Positions 19,566-28,300 of a DNA stretch of 38,859 nucleotides are shown one piece after another; position 1 is the first letter of the stretch, and each line of letters begins with the position of its first letter. The DNA lies in assembly GCA_964581465.1 (NCBI GenBank), contig CAZOOP010000039.1:1-38859 (forward strand), given 5' to 3'. The DNA comes from WJMB01 sp964581465 (lineage in GTDB: Bacteria > RBG-13-66-14). A program made the position numbers and the translations under genes. The notes below the pieces were generated by a model. It was given only the letters and a program-made list of their open reading frames with translations. It was not told the DNA's origin and did no database searches.

Positions 19566-20240
19566 TCACTCTACGGCGCCGTCGGGGACTGTCTCGGCGG
19601 GCGCGGAGCGTGGGTGGACCTGCGCCGAACGCCAGCCGATCAGGGCGCAGACGGTTTTGCGCGGACGCAGCTCGCCGCCGGGACCGCAGCTCATTCCCAG
19701 CTTGCCGGCGTCGAGCCTGTCGAGGATATCACGGTTGAGTTCCAAGGGGAAGCCGGGATAACCGGGCGAGCGGCGGCGGGAGCCGACCAAGCCAAACTTG
19801 GCTGCCCGGTGCCGTCGCTCCCCGTCGAGTTCGCGCACCAGGGTTTCGACCAGCACCGAGGCGCAGGCGTCGACGATGAAGGCGTCCAGAGTGTCCTTAG
19901 ATGCCTGCAACTCGTTGAGCAAAACGTCAACCCCGGAGCCCAGAGTGACGGCCAGCAGGCTCAGTCCCTCGGCGTCGCCGAGGTTCAATCCGTGGAAAGC
20001 CCCGTTGCTTGGCGAGTTATAGTCGAGGTCGAGTACCCGGGCTCGGGGGTGGGTCGCGGCCTCGCATCGCCTCCACCCCAGCTTTACTGCGTCGCGGAAT
20101 TCCGGCGGAATCCCCGCCGAGGGTGAGAAGCCCAGCCTATGGGCCAGCAGGCGCGGCTGCGGGTTTACTCTCGCCGGGTTCCAACTCCGGTTTTCGATCC
20201 TGCTTGGCCAGTTCGGCCAGTTCGGCGATGTGGCGCTCAT
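19566..20240 (-). CDS. free-standing MetH reactivation (B12-dependent methionine synthase activation) domain protein
   Basis: The diagnostic segment is near the C-terminus: RRSPGYPGFPLELNRDILDR, LDAGKLGM and RPRKTVCALIGW. This corresponds to the R-x-S-P-G-Y-P AdoMet-binding signature of the MetH activation domain, which reductively remethylates inactive cob(II)alamin. The upstream part (LAVTLGSGVDVLLNEL...DAFIVDACASVLVETLVREL) also fits. The start is uncertain. The recognisable domain begins at about LLAHRLGF (20150), where only CTG codons are available. ATG 20240 is the nearest standard start but overlaps metF by about 100 nt. It complements the domain missing from metH. Confidence 0.82.
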   Translation of the reverse strand: MSATSPNWPNWPSRIENRSWNPARVNPQPRLLAHRLGFSPSAGIPPEFRDAVKLGWRRCEAATHPRARVLDLDYNSPSNGAFHGLNLGDAEGLSLLAVTLGSGVDVLLNELQASKDTLDAFIVDACASVLVETLVRELDGERRHRAAKFGLVGSRRRSPGYPGFPLELNRDILDRLDAGKLGMSCGPGGELRPRKTVCALIGWRSAQVHPRSAPAETVPDGAVE

Positions 20241-21018
20241 TTTTAACCATCCCGGAGACGCAGAAACCCAGCACAATGGAGTGCAGCTCCTCGACGATGC
20301 GACGGCAGCGCTGGTAGGTGTAGGCTTCCACGGTGGAGTCGTCGGCTCCCTCGAGGGCCAGGAAGTCGCAGGGCGGCTCGATGCCCGGCACTCGGGTGAA
20401 GCGACGCAGTTGATCGGAGCTGTTGAAACAAGCCAGGGAGACGATGACCCTGTCTAGGGGTAGAATGTTCCCGAGGGCTCGGATGCGCTCGACCTCGAAG
20501 ACGGGTTGGGAGATGATGAAGTCGGCCCCGGCGCGCAGCTTGGCCCGGGCGCGAAGCAGTTCCCGGTCCCGACCCGGATCGAAGACAGCTCCCAGGGTCA
20601 GGGCGCCGGTCTGCTTCTCGAGACCTCGCAGCAGCTCGATCTGGCCCTCGAGGCTGACGTCCTCGACTCGGCTGGCCCCGGGGTAGTCGCCGCCGTCGGG
20701 CTGGTCACCGGAGAGCAGTAGCAGGTTGTCGAGTCCCAGCACCGAGCAACCCAGGGCGTCGCCGACGATGCGCGGCAGGTTGCGCGAGGTGCGGTTGAAG
20801 TGCACCAGCACCTCCATCCCCCGGTCCTGGAGAAGGCGTCCCACCGCCCAGGGACTCACCCGGCGGCGGGCCAGGGGCATGTCGACCAGGCTGTAGGCGT
20901 CGATCAGCGGACTCCATTGCCGCCAAGCCCGCTCGATGAAGTCCTCGACCCGGCGGGTGCGCGGCGGCAGAAGCTCGACCAAGAAGACACGGCGCTCGCG
21001 AAGGGCTAACGACAACAC
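20137..21018 (-). CDS. metF: methylenetetrahydrofolate reductase family protein
   Basis: A 293-aa flavoprotein-type TIM barrel that reduces methylene-THF to methyl-THF, the methyl donor for MetH. The family pattern is clear: VFLVELLPPRTRR at the start (catalytic-Glu region), VHFNRTSRN, LLLLSGDQPDGGDYPGA, LGAVFDPGRD and ADFIISQPVF. The start is GTG at 21018, preceded by AAGGAGG at the right distance. The C-terminus carries a low-complexity tail (KPAAAPAGP). It overlaps the reading frame of the next gene. The operon order metF - reactivation domain - metH forms a compact methionine module. Confidence 0.9.
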   Translation of the reverse strand: MLSLALRERRVFLVELLPPRTRRVEDFIERAWRQWSPLIDAYSLVDMPLARRRVSPWAVGRLLQDRGMEVLVHFNRTSRNLPRIVGDALGCSVLGLDNLLLLSGDQPDGGDYPGASRVEDVSLEGQIELLRGLEKQTGALTLGAVFDPGRDRELLRARAKLRAGADFIISQPVFEVERIRALGNILPLDRVIVSLACFNSSDQLRRFTRVPGIEPPCDFLALEGADDSTVEAYTYQRCRRIVEELHSIVLGFCVSGMVKNERHIAELAELAKQDRKPELEPGESKPAAAPAGP

Positions 21019-21179
21019 TGTTCGGCCCTCCTTCCGCGCTTCGTTTGCTGGTTGTCGAGGTCGGCGGTGGGCCAGGCGACGCCCGCGCTGTTGTTACGAT
21101 GCTTCATCAGCATCCGGGTGATGTAGAGACGGTAGTAACCCTTGAGTTGACGGTCCGTGGTATGACGGGAGTTACGCAT
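21006..21179 (-). CDS. 57-aa small basic ORF upstream of metF
   Basis: ATG at 21179, behind a very strong ribosome-binding site (AGGAGGAGGTGAGTC), opens a 57-codon frame ending in TAG at 21006, inside the first codons of metF (13-nt overlap). The product is basic (MRNSRHTTDRQLKGYYRLYI, then TRMLMKHRNNS) and has no family I know. The overlap suggests translational coupling, so it could be a real small protein or a leader ORF setting metF expression. Upstream DNA contains a hairpin CTCCGG...CCGGAG (21211-21232). Confidence 0.5.
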   Translation of the reverse strand: MRNSRHTTDRQLKGYYRLYITRMLMKHRNNSAGVAWPTADLDNQQTKRGRRAEQCCR

Positions 21180-21232
21180 GACTCACCTCCTCCTGCCGCG
21201 GCCGCGGCGGCTCCGGACGCACTGCGCCGGAG

Positions 21233-21974
21233 GGTGGTTGTTGGGGTTGCAGATGTGATATCGCTCGCTGGTGTTTGTTGGCTGTTGTTTGACCCGTTTT
21301 CGCAACATGTGCCGTAGTTTGTCTGATCAGTCTCTTTAGCTTCTGCGTATCCTCTCGGCATACCGGATAGTTTTTGTTTGTGAAGCTGCTGGATTAGATC
21401 AGGATATTTCATACAGTTTACTAGATAGTTTTGGGTCTCTATATCACCTAGCAGTCTGGAGCAACGAAAAAGTGCGTTAACTTGCTATCCGCCTAGGCCC
21501 GATTTGGATTTCCGGGATATCAATAATTGAAAATATTTCACTACATACTGGAGAATATTCGTGACTACAAAGAGCTGCTAAGAGTTTGAGGTTTCTGTTG
21601 TTTGCACCGCGAAAGGCTTCAGTTCGTTGTAGCGGCGGATCTACACAAAGGCTGAACCTTGAAACCTGCTTTAGCTTGCTTTTTACCAATAGTTTGCGGG
21701 ATGTAAGATGGTGTCTTCCGCCTTCCGGTTCTTCGGTGGGACGAAAATCGAGTCAGGGTTTCATGTCACGAATCGACTGCGAAGAGAGTGGCAGGCAATG
21801 GGGCTATACAGCATTAATCGCCGGTCGATTAACGTTTAAAAACCGGTCCATGAACAAGTGATAACCAACAAGGATAGCTAGACGCCCCGCTCCAGTTATC
21901 AAGCATGGGCTTACATTGATATGTATTGTATCGATAGCTGATTTGGTTACATGATGCTTTTCTACCGCCACCTG
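21233..21974. other. gene-free spacer
   Basis: Low-GC sequence between the metF operon and the 22537-23131 gene. I see no convincing coding frame. One minus-strand frame from 21412 (MKYPDLIQQLHKQKLSGMPR) begins plausibly but turns into low-complexity Ala/Thr/Ser sequence, so I do not call it. I looked for a cobalamin or SAM riboswitch upstream of metF and could not recognise one. Confidence 0.5.
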
Positions 21975-22006
21975 TAAAAAAACCGCCCCCCTTTTCCGGG
22001 GGCGGT
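21975..22006 (-). terminator. minus-strand intrinsic terminator
   Basis: Stem ACCGCCCCC (21982-21990) and GGGGGCGGT (21998-22006), flanked at 21975-21981 by seven A, which is a T-run when read on the minus strand. It would end transcription coming from the 22537-23131 gene. Confidence 0.8.
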
Positions 22007-22342
22007 CCTGGTTGGGCTGCGCTGGCTTGACACTTCACCCTAACCCGGGGACCACCCCCGCAAGTTATGCTTCCACATGGCCATCGGCATGACGAAACAG
22101 ACGACGCCGAGGGCCTCGCGGATGATGGGGCGGTGGGTCAGGGTACTGTTCGGTTTCATCGCGGTACCGGTCTGTTTGATAAACCGGCGAGGTTGGCGTA
22201 ATGCGTACGCGTATTTAAACGGAAATACAGCTTCATGCTATAAATCTTGGCATAGGCTAACCGGTGCGTGCGGCTTTGTCAAGCCTATTCGCAAACGCTT
22301 GGCTTCGACTTGCCGCAATCGGGGAGAACGGCACCGGCTGAG

Positions 22343-22531
22343 GCGGGACCTCGGCCCATGATCCAGTGTCTGTCGGGGTTATGCTGGCACGGCGCGGCGT
22401 TGGCACGTTTCTTGCGGAAATGTGGCCCCTTGCCAAAAAGAAACGTCGGATTTCGCAAGAAACGTGCCAACGCCGCGCCGCGGTGCCCGAGAAATGATGG
22501 GGCTCGGTGCTGTGATGGGCCGAGGTCCCGC
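22343..22531. repeat. nested inverted-repeat element, copy 2
   Basis: Outer 17-bp perfect arms GCGGGACCTCGGCCCAT (22343-22359) and its complement (22515-22531). Inner 27-bp perfect arms (22390-22416 and 22454-22480) contain the core TGGCACGTTTCTTGCG. The loop is 37 nt (22417-22453). It starts 5 nt beyond the stop codon of the Cys-rich gene on the minus strand. Confidence 0.92.
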
Positions 22532-22536
22532 TGGGG

Positions 22537-23131
22537 CTATTCAAGGCCGGCGGGCAGATGAACGTTGAAGGTGCAGTCTTCGTCACCGGCGGCGACACTG
22601 CGCTCGACGGTAACCCTGACCTCGACGCCCAGCACGCCTTTCCAGAGCTGGCGGAACCACCCCGAGCCGCAGAGGCAGTAGTCGTGGGGCATCAGGGTTT
22701 TGGCGTTGCGGACGAGGGGGCAGTGGCAGTAGGCCTGTCGCCTGGCCCGGGCGTCGACGGCGGCCTCGAAGGCTTCGGCGTCGAAGGGAACCTTGGTGAC
22801 CAGGAGCTGATCATCGCGGCGCTCGAAGTGGGGGTAGAAGGTCCAACCCCGGCGCTCGTCGGAGTTCGTCGATGGTCGCGCCTTTTTCTCGCAGGCGGCG
22901 CAGGGTCTCGATGCCGTGTTCGGGGAAGGTGCAGGCTCAATCGGAGAGGATGCGCTCGAATGTCGTTTCGTCGACGAGGTCCTTGAGGCGCTCGACGGCG
23001 CCGGTGAGCCAGTCGGCGACGGCTTCGGGATTAGTGAGATCGATCTCGTCGAATCCGGTGACGACGCGGCGGCGGACCTTGAGCCCGGCGTGCTTGTCGC
23101 AGGCCAGGGCCAGACGCTGCGACCAATTCAT
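22537..23131 (-). pseudogene. Cys-rich protein with in-frame TGA and one frameshift
   Basis: ATG 23131 behind GGAGGTGTCCG opens MNWSQRLALACDKHAGLKVR and continues to ILSD, TGA (22937-22939, codon 65), then ACTFPEHGIETLRRLREKG. A frame change at about 22850-22868 leads into ERRGWTFYPHFERRDDQLLV, YCHCPLVR, HDYCLCGSGWFRQLW and VEVRVTVERSVAAGDEDCTF, ending LPAGLE-TAG. The C-terminal half matches a Cys-rich uncharacterised family (YCxC ... YCxCGxGW...LWxGVLG...SVxxGDxxCxF). Relatives I recall have Cys at or near the TGA position. Two independent lesions point to a pseudogene or poor assembly. Selenocysteine is considered in the findings. Confidence 0.7.
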
Positions 23132-23245
23132 CGGACACCTCCGGGGGGGGGGGGGGGGACCGGGTAAAGGAGGCTGGAAAGCCGACCAATATATCGACTC
23201 GCTACATCGGTTCGGGGGGGAGTATAAACCAGAACCGTCCCGGGG

Positions 23246-24469
23246 TCAAATATCGCCGTTCGCGGTCTCATCGTCATTCCAGTGCTTGGCCAGGCCGCCG
23301 GTGGAGGTTTCGCGGTAGAGAGGCTGCAGGTCGCGTCCGGTCTCGACCATCGCGGCGACGACCTCGTCGAAACTGATCCGGTGGGCGCCGTCGGAGAAGG
23401 TGGCGTAGACGGCGCACTCCAGGGCCCGCCCGGCGGCGATGGCGTTGCGCTCGATACAGGGGATCTGCACGTAGCCCTTGACCGGATCACAGGTCAGTCC
23501 CAGGTGGTGCTCGATACCCATCTCGGCGGCGTACTCGATCTGATTTGGGCTGCCGCCCATCAACTGGGCGGCGGCGGCGGCGGCCATGGCGCAGGCCGTG
23601 CCGATCTCACCCTGGCAGCCCACCTCGGCTCCGGAGATGGAGCCGTCGAACTTGACCACGTTGCCGAAGAGGCCCGCCGTGGCCAGGGCCCGCAGCAGCT
23701 TGGCGTCGGAGAGTTTGTACTGGCCTTTGAGATAGAAGAGAACGGCGGGCAGGACGCCGCAGGATCCGCAGGTCGGCGCGGTGACGATTCTGCCGCCGCC
23801 GGCGTTCTCCTCACTGACGGCCAGGGCGTAGGCGAAGATCTGGCCGCGGTGCTTGAGCGCGCCCGAGGCGTTGCGCGCCTTGGTCAGGTAGCTCGAGGCC
23901 TTGCGCGGGACGCGCAGCTCGCCGGGCAGGACCCCTTCCGCCTCCAGACCGTCACGGATCGATGTGGTCATCACCCGCCGGACCTCAGCGAGAAAATCGG
24001 GGAAATCCGCGCTTTCGTGAATGAAGACGTACTCCCAGAGACCCTGGTTGGTCCGCTTGGACCATTGAAGGATCTCGCTCATCCCGCCGTCGGGGTAGAG
24101 GTGGGCGTCAAGGTCGCTCCAGTCGGCGTCGGTCTTAATGGCTCCACCGCCGATACTGTAGTAGGTCTCGTCGCCCAGGGGATCGCCGTTGGCGTTAAAG
24201 GCTTCCAAACGAAGCGCCACGGGATGGCGCTCAAGGAAGTCTTCGGGGCGCCAGTCGAGCTCCAGGCTCTTGCCGGTGAAGGCGGCCTCGAGGACGTCTC
24301 GGGTCAGGTGTCCCTTGCCCGTGGCGGCCAGACTGCCGAAGAGGACGCCGCGATAGGCCGCTGCGTCAGGATACTCGGACAGGAAGCGGTCGGCGGCCCG
24401 GCGGGGTCCCATGGTGTGGCTCGACGACGGCCCGTTGCCGATGCGGTAGAGCTCGCGCAGACTCTCCAT
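23246..24469 (-). CDS. sdaA: L-serine ammonia-lyase (iron-sulfur, single chain)
   Basis: A 407-aa cytoplasmic enzyme that deaminates L-serine to pyruvate and ammonia using an oxygen-labile 4Fe-4S cluster. The beta-type N-terminal motif GNGPSSSHTMGP (11-22), the alpha-type APTCGSCGVLPAVLFYLKG, GEIGTACAMAAAA and HHLGLTCDPVKGYVQIPCIERN supply the cluster cysteines and substrate loops. ATG 24469 is chosen because the protein then begins with the family-typical MESLRELYRIGNGPSSSHT; the longer frame to 24577 adds unsupported residues. It is monocistronic. The 1-kb neighbourhood downstream holds only a broken gene. Confidence 0.95.
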   Translation of the reverse strand: MESLRELYRIGNGPSSSHTMGPRRAADRFLSEYPDAAAYRGVLFGSLAATGKGHLTRDVLEAAFTGKSLELDWRPEDFLERHPVALRLEAFNANGDPLGDETYYSIGGGAIKTDADWSDLDAHLYPDGGMSEILQWSKRTNQGLWEYVFIHESADFPDFLAEVRRVMTTSIRDGLEAEGVLPGELRVPRKASSYLTKARNASGALKHRGQIFAYALAVSEENAGGGRIVTAPTCGSCGVLPAVLFYLKGQYKLSDAKLLRALATAGLFGNVVKFDGSISGAEVGCQGEIGTACAMAAAAAAQLMGGSPNQIEYAAEMGIEHHLGLTCDPVKGYVQIPCIERNAIAAGRALECAVYATFSDGAHRISFDEVVAAMVETGRDLQPLYRETSTGGLAKHWNDDETANGDI

Positions 24470-24715
24470 CCTAACCTCGCGGGAGGGCGGTCCGGTTTCG
24501 GCCGCCGATTTCGCCGGAAGGATAACACGACTCGCCACCCTCGATGTTTCCCGCGGCGCTAAGAGTAGTGATGACAAGCCATTTTTAACTTGACAAGCAG
24601 AAGTCCCGGGGCGGAAGCGCTGCGCCTATCGGTTAAACATGTGGGACAGCGTCCCTGGTTTATCCAGCGATCTGTCAGGACCGCTGCGGATTGGTGGCAA
24701 CCGTCCAACAGCGCC

Positions 24716-24754
24716 CTGTAGGGCGGGGTCAGGGACCAGTCCCTCGACCCCGCC
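24716..24754. repeat. GC-rich inverted repeat, second copy
   Basis: CTGTAGGGCGGGGTC (24716-24730) is shared exactly with 9304-9318. The arms GGCGGGGTC (24722-24730) and GACCCCGCC (24746-24754) pair, and GGACC/GTCC between them extends the fold. It sits in the 300-nt spacer between sdaA and the pseudogene, where I see nothing else. Confidence 0.6.
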
Positions 24755-24769
24755 GTTTCTGGACCACAA

Positions 24770-25691
24770 TTATTCGCTTGAAAAAAACCCTGATGGGCTG
24801 ACGAAAGGGCGGCTGAGCGATTTGTCCAGCGTTTCCAGGCGCTGCAGATAGACCCCGACGGCCTCGGCGGAGCAGCCCCAGAAAACGGCGTGGCGTCCGG
24901 CGTGCAGCGAGCCGGACACGGCGACGGGATCATTCGCGCCGCGCAGGACGCGGAAGCTGGCTGGGGTGTCGCCGTCGACGGACCAGTCGTGTAGAACGCC
25001 GTCGTTCTCGGTTGTTGCGAAGAGCGACATGTCCTCGATACCGGTGTTGTCGGTCCAATCCACTGTTATGGAAGCGAAACCGGGGGACTGATTGTTGTCC
25101 AAGCCTGCCACCAGGGTCAGGCGATAGTAAAAGTAGGGGGCGTCCTGGTCCAGGTAGTTCGGCAGCTCGTCGCCGCCGGGGTCGACGGTGTACCAGTTGC
25201 CCAAATCAGCGGAATCTACGGATCCGCGAACCTCGACGGCCAGGTCGCAGTCGCCGTGATCGTTGGCGTCTGCGTCGATGGCGCCTCATTCCAGGTCATC
25301 GGTACCGGTGTCCAGGTTGTAGGAGGTTATAACAACATTGTCGTTCAATGCGGCCACCACTCAACAGGTGATGTCATTGGCAAACCAAGCCGCGCCCTGC
25401 ACGTCAATTTCTTCGTAGCCGTCCACATCCGCGGCTTAAGCCGACCGGGCGCCGTTGAAGTCGCCGCCAACGGTAGGCTCTATCGTCGGGTTATGAGCCG
25501 CTCTATGCAGGTCGACTTCGCCGGGAACTCCCGACCAATTGATATCGGTTGACGTATCGAACTCGTCGCCTCGGTCGGTTATGGACCCCGGGCACGCCGG
25601 CGCCGCCGGACCAATCGGTCTGGACAGCCTATTCGGTAAAGCCGGGAAGAACCAGGCCCAGTACAAATGTAACCAATACCGATCGCTTCAT
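24770..25691 (-). pseudogene. ruined secreted FG-GAP/VCBS-type protein with sorting domain
   Basis: A signal peptide (MKRSVLVTFVLGLVLPGFTE) starts at 25691 and is cut by TAG at 25629. After a frameshift the frame reads FDTSTDINWSGVPGEVDLHR, then DFNGARSA, TAA (25436), AADVDGYEEIDVQGAAW, NDITC, TGA (25361), LDTGTDDLE, TGA (25286), then NWYTVDPGGDELPNYLDQD to 24770. AADVDGxxxIDVxGAA...NDITWW is the usual FG-GAP-like repeat pattern. TGT TGA sits where TGG TGG is expected. The end (VAVSGSL-HAGRHAVFW...GVYLQRLET) shows a deletion joining the fibronectin-like region to the sorting-domain tail. Clearly dead. Confidence 0.82.
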
Positions 25692-25809
25692 CCTCGCTCG
25701 AGTTGTTGTGGTTATTGGGTTGGATTGTTAAATCAATATTCATGGTAACTGATTGTACTAATGCATGACAGGTACAAGGCCGAATAAAAAGCATGATGAA
25801 AAAACTTAA

Positions 25810-26141
25810 GGGATCGTATACCCTATCCGGACGTGATTGTGATTGTATTCTGTTGATAATAGAGGTGATGATTATCGGATACCTGTCACTGAACGGGCAG
25901 TTGAAAAGTGGCGGCGAATACGGGCCTGCTCCTTAGCGATCCTTGGCGATCCCAGATATCAGCGGACTATATTATGCCCTGACAACCGCTTGCCACCAAC
26001 TCCTAAGTGTCGTATTAACAAGCATTAAGGGCATGCTATATGACCGCTTGCTTCTAAACAGCGTCTTTCCGGCGAGTCAATAACGGCCCAGCAGGTTGAT
26101 CCCAATCAGCCTGATTTGGTCCGAACACGTTCCATGATGCC
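25810..26141 (+). repeat. family-1 intergenic repeat, copy B
   Basis: Homologous to 9975-10297 and 32460-32780. It has GGGATCGTATACCC at the start, GTGATTGTATTCTG, TGATAATAGA, CTGTCACTGAACGGGCAGTT and GTGGCGGC. It ends with AACGGCCCAGCA, CCCAATCAGCCTGATTTGG and ACACGTTCCATGATGCC. It lies upstream of the C25 protease gene in the same orientation. Confidence 0.82.
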
Positions 26142-26146
26142 AAACC

Positions 26147-26270
26147 TTATTGCTTCTTTGTGCTATCAGTCCATTTGAAAAACGCTATACCACCCAGCTC
26201 GTACTCCTTGATCTTGCGATGTTGGGTGCGTAGGTAGATGCCCCGGACTTCGGCAAGGTTCCCCGTCGCT
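26147..26270 (-). pseudogene. C-terminal remnant of an unknown gene
   Basis: On the minus strand a frame without a start reads GNLAEVRGIYLRTQHRKIKE then YELGGIAFFKWTDSTKKQ and TAA (26147-26149). The composition looks protein-like and unlike shadow frames, but no start or upstream portion exists; the promoter region of the next gene replaces it. Tentative. Confidence 0.3.
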
Positions 26271-26292
26271 TTCGGGGAACCTATTTCGCATC
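26266..26292. terminator. palindromic hairpin before the C25 promoter
   Basis: A 10-bp perfect stem, AGGTTCCCCG (26266-26275) and CGGGGAACCT (26283-26292). It lies 28 nt upstream of the TTGACA box and probably insulates it. The T-run is not immediate. Confidence 0.45.
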
Positions 26293-26320
26293 ATTTTTCG
26301 AAAACTATCTCCGGTCTTGC

Positions 26321-26349
26321 TTGACAGCGGGGGAGTATCGGGCTAGGAT
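26321..26349 (+). promoter_or_regulatory. promoter of the C25 protease gene
   Basis: TTGACA (26321-26326), 17-nt spacer, TAGGAT (26344-26349). The leader to the ATG at 26441 would be about 85 nt. Confidence 0.7.
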
Positions 26350-26440
26350 GCTTTTATTGCTATCTGCCAACTATAGGACAAATTGAAAGGTCGGCCGGGT
26401 TGATACCCTCGTCCCGGGCTCTATCAAGTATCGGAGGCCC

Positions 26441-28276
26441 ATGAAGAAGCTGCTCATCGGACTGCTCTGCCTGGCGGCGCTGGCCGCGGCGGACGACCCC
26501 AACGAGATCGCGATCACCCGGTTGGCCGAGGGCGCGCCACCCCTGGAGACCCACGCCGAGTACCTGGCCCGGCGCGGTCCCCTGCCGACGACCACGGCTG
26601 AGCCCACGGCCTTGCCGGTTATCGGCAACGGTCCCGGCGACGATCTCTACATCTTGATGAACGAGGACCTCTATCCCGGTATCGAGACGAGCTACGGAAC
26701 CTGGGCCGCCGACCTGGCCGCCGAGGGCTACGTCGTCCACGGCTACACCTCGGCCCCGGCGACGCCGGAGACGATCAAGAGCTGGCTGATCGGTTGGTTC
26801 AACGACACCGGCAGCATGGAGGGCCTGATCCTGGTCGGTGATTACGACTCGGCCTGGTTCCAGGGAATCTTCTGGAGCGACATCGGCTACGAGGAGTTCC
26901 CCTGCGATCTGTTCTTCACCGACCTGGACGGCGACTGGCGGGATAACGAGGACTCCTCGGGGGCTCCGGTCAGCGACGGCATCTACGATTACCACGAGGA
27001 CGGTTCCGGCGACCTGGAGCCCGAGATCTACCTGGGCCGCGTGCCCGCGCATAATCTGAACCTGTTCTCCGGTCATGACGAGGCCTCGATCGTCAACGCC
27101 TGGCTGGACCGCGTCCACGCCTTCCGCAGCGGTTCCTGGACCCTGAGCCACGATTCGCTGACCTACGTCGATCACGATTGGCAGGCCAGCGGCAATTACT
27201 GGAGCCAGAACGTCGAGCAGGTCTACTCCAACGAAACCAACGTCTGGCCCAACGTAGACGGCGAGGGTTACCAGGACCGGCTCAACGACAACACCTACGA
27301 GCACATCCTGATGTGCTGCCACTCCAGCCCAGTGGTCCACGCCTTCCACGACGGACCCAACGTCAACAACTACTACGTCAACGCCTCCGATCACCAGTGG
27401 GCGGTGCACAACCTCTTCGCCTGCTCCAACGCTCGCTACACCAGCGATAACAACATGGGCGCGGTCTACGCCCTGGATCCCGACGGCGCCGGACTGATCA
27501 GCATCGGCTCGACCAAGACCGGCTCGATGCTGGAGTTCGACGACTTCTACGGTTACGTGGCCTCGGGGATGAGCTGGGGCGAGGCCTTCACGGCCTGGTT
27601 CGCCCTGGTCGGCGAGGGCGAGGAGCCGGGTTGGGACCGCCAGAGCGCCCGGGGCTGGTTCTACGGGATGACGCTGATCGGCGATCCGACACTGCTGCCC
27701 TCGGCCGACGCCGACGTGACGCTGGCCTCCTTCACCGCCGAGAGCGTCGACAGAGATGTTCTGCTCGCCTGGTCCGTCGAGGCCGACGGCCCGACGTCGG
27801 TCAACCTCTACCGCTTGGACGACGAAGGCGCCCGGACCGGACGCACACGGCTCAACGACACCCCCCTCGACGGTCGCGAAGCCGGTCGCTTCACCGATCG
27901 AGACGCCGCCGGCGACCGGGTTTCCTACGTGCTCGAGGTCATCGAATCCGACGGCCGGATCACCGAGTTCGGTCCCGTGGATTGCGAACTCGACGGTGCG
28001 GACATCGGCGAAACCCGCATCCTCGGCGTCAGCCCCAATCCGGTGCGCTCCAGCGCCGTGGTGACCCTGGAGCTGGCCACCGGTGACACCAATGCTGTCG
28101 AGCTGGCCCTCTACGATCTGGCGGGCCGCCGCGTGGCCACCCTGGTCGAAGGTTCGCTGGCCGCCGGACGCCATGTCGTCGCCGTAGACGCCTCGTCCCT
28201 GGAGGCCGGGGTTTACCTGTTGCGCCTGAGCACCGCCGACGCAACGGCGACCGGACGGCTGGTCATCACCCGTTGA
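26441..28276 (+). CDS. C25 (gingipain-like) cysteine peptidase with type IX-like sorting domain
   Basis: A 611-aa secreted protein. It has a signal peptide (MKKLLIGLLCLAALAAA, residues 1-17) and a caspase-like domain with LILVGDYDS, PEIYLGRVPA, candidate catalytic His294 (LMCCHSSPVV) and Cys328 (LFACSNARYT). The GLISIGSTKTGSM strand and WFYGMTLIGDPTLLP end the peptidase part, as in C25 proteins. A fibronectin-like domain (~430-530) and a sorting-type C-terminus (ELALYDLAGRRVATLV, AGVYLLRLST, VITR) follow. It would be exported and probably surface-bound. The usual C25 His-Gly pair is replaced by CHSS, so activity is probable, not certain. Confidence 0.85.
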   Translation: MKKLLIGLLCLAALAAADDPNEIAITRLAEGAPPLETHAEYLARRGPLPTTTAEPTALPVIGNGPGDDLYILMNEDLYPGIETSYGTWAADLAAEGYVVHGYTSAPATPETIKSWLIGWFNDTGSMEGLILVGDYDSAWFQGIFWSDIGYEEFPCDLFFTDLDGDWRDNEDSSGAPVSDGIYDYHEDGSGDLEPEIYLGRVPAHNLNLFSGHDEASIVNAWLDRVHAFRSGSWTLSHDSLTYVDHDWQASGNYWSQNVEQVYSNETNVWPNVDGEGYQDRLNDNTYEHILMCCHSSPVVHAFHDGPNVNNYYVNASDHQWAVHNLFACSNARYTSDNNMGAVYALDPDGAGLISIGSTKTGSMLEFDDFYGYVASGMSWGEAFTAWFALVGEGEEPGWDRQSARGWFYGMTLIGDPTLLPSADADVTLASFTAESVDRDVLLAWSVEADGPTSVNLYRLDDEGARTGRTRLNDTPLDGREAGRFTDRDAAGDRVSYVLEVIESDGRITEFGPVDCELDGADIGETRILGVSPNPVRSSAVVTLELATGDTNAVELALYDLAGRRVATLVEGSLAAGRHVVAVDASSLEAGVYLLRLSTADATATGRLVITR

Positions 28277-28300
28277 TGCACCGGCGGGCCGCTTGAAGAC

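Noticed and set aside
21107..21412. Protein-coding gene at 21412-21107 (minus)
   Set aside because: After ~25 plausible residues the frame becomes low-complexity and overlaps the better supported 57-aa ORF with the strong ribosome-binding site.
22285..22470. Short proteins starting MARFLR over the palindromes
   Set aside because: They arise on both strands of each palindrome, lack ribosome-binding sites and share only the stem-encoded ends.
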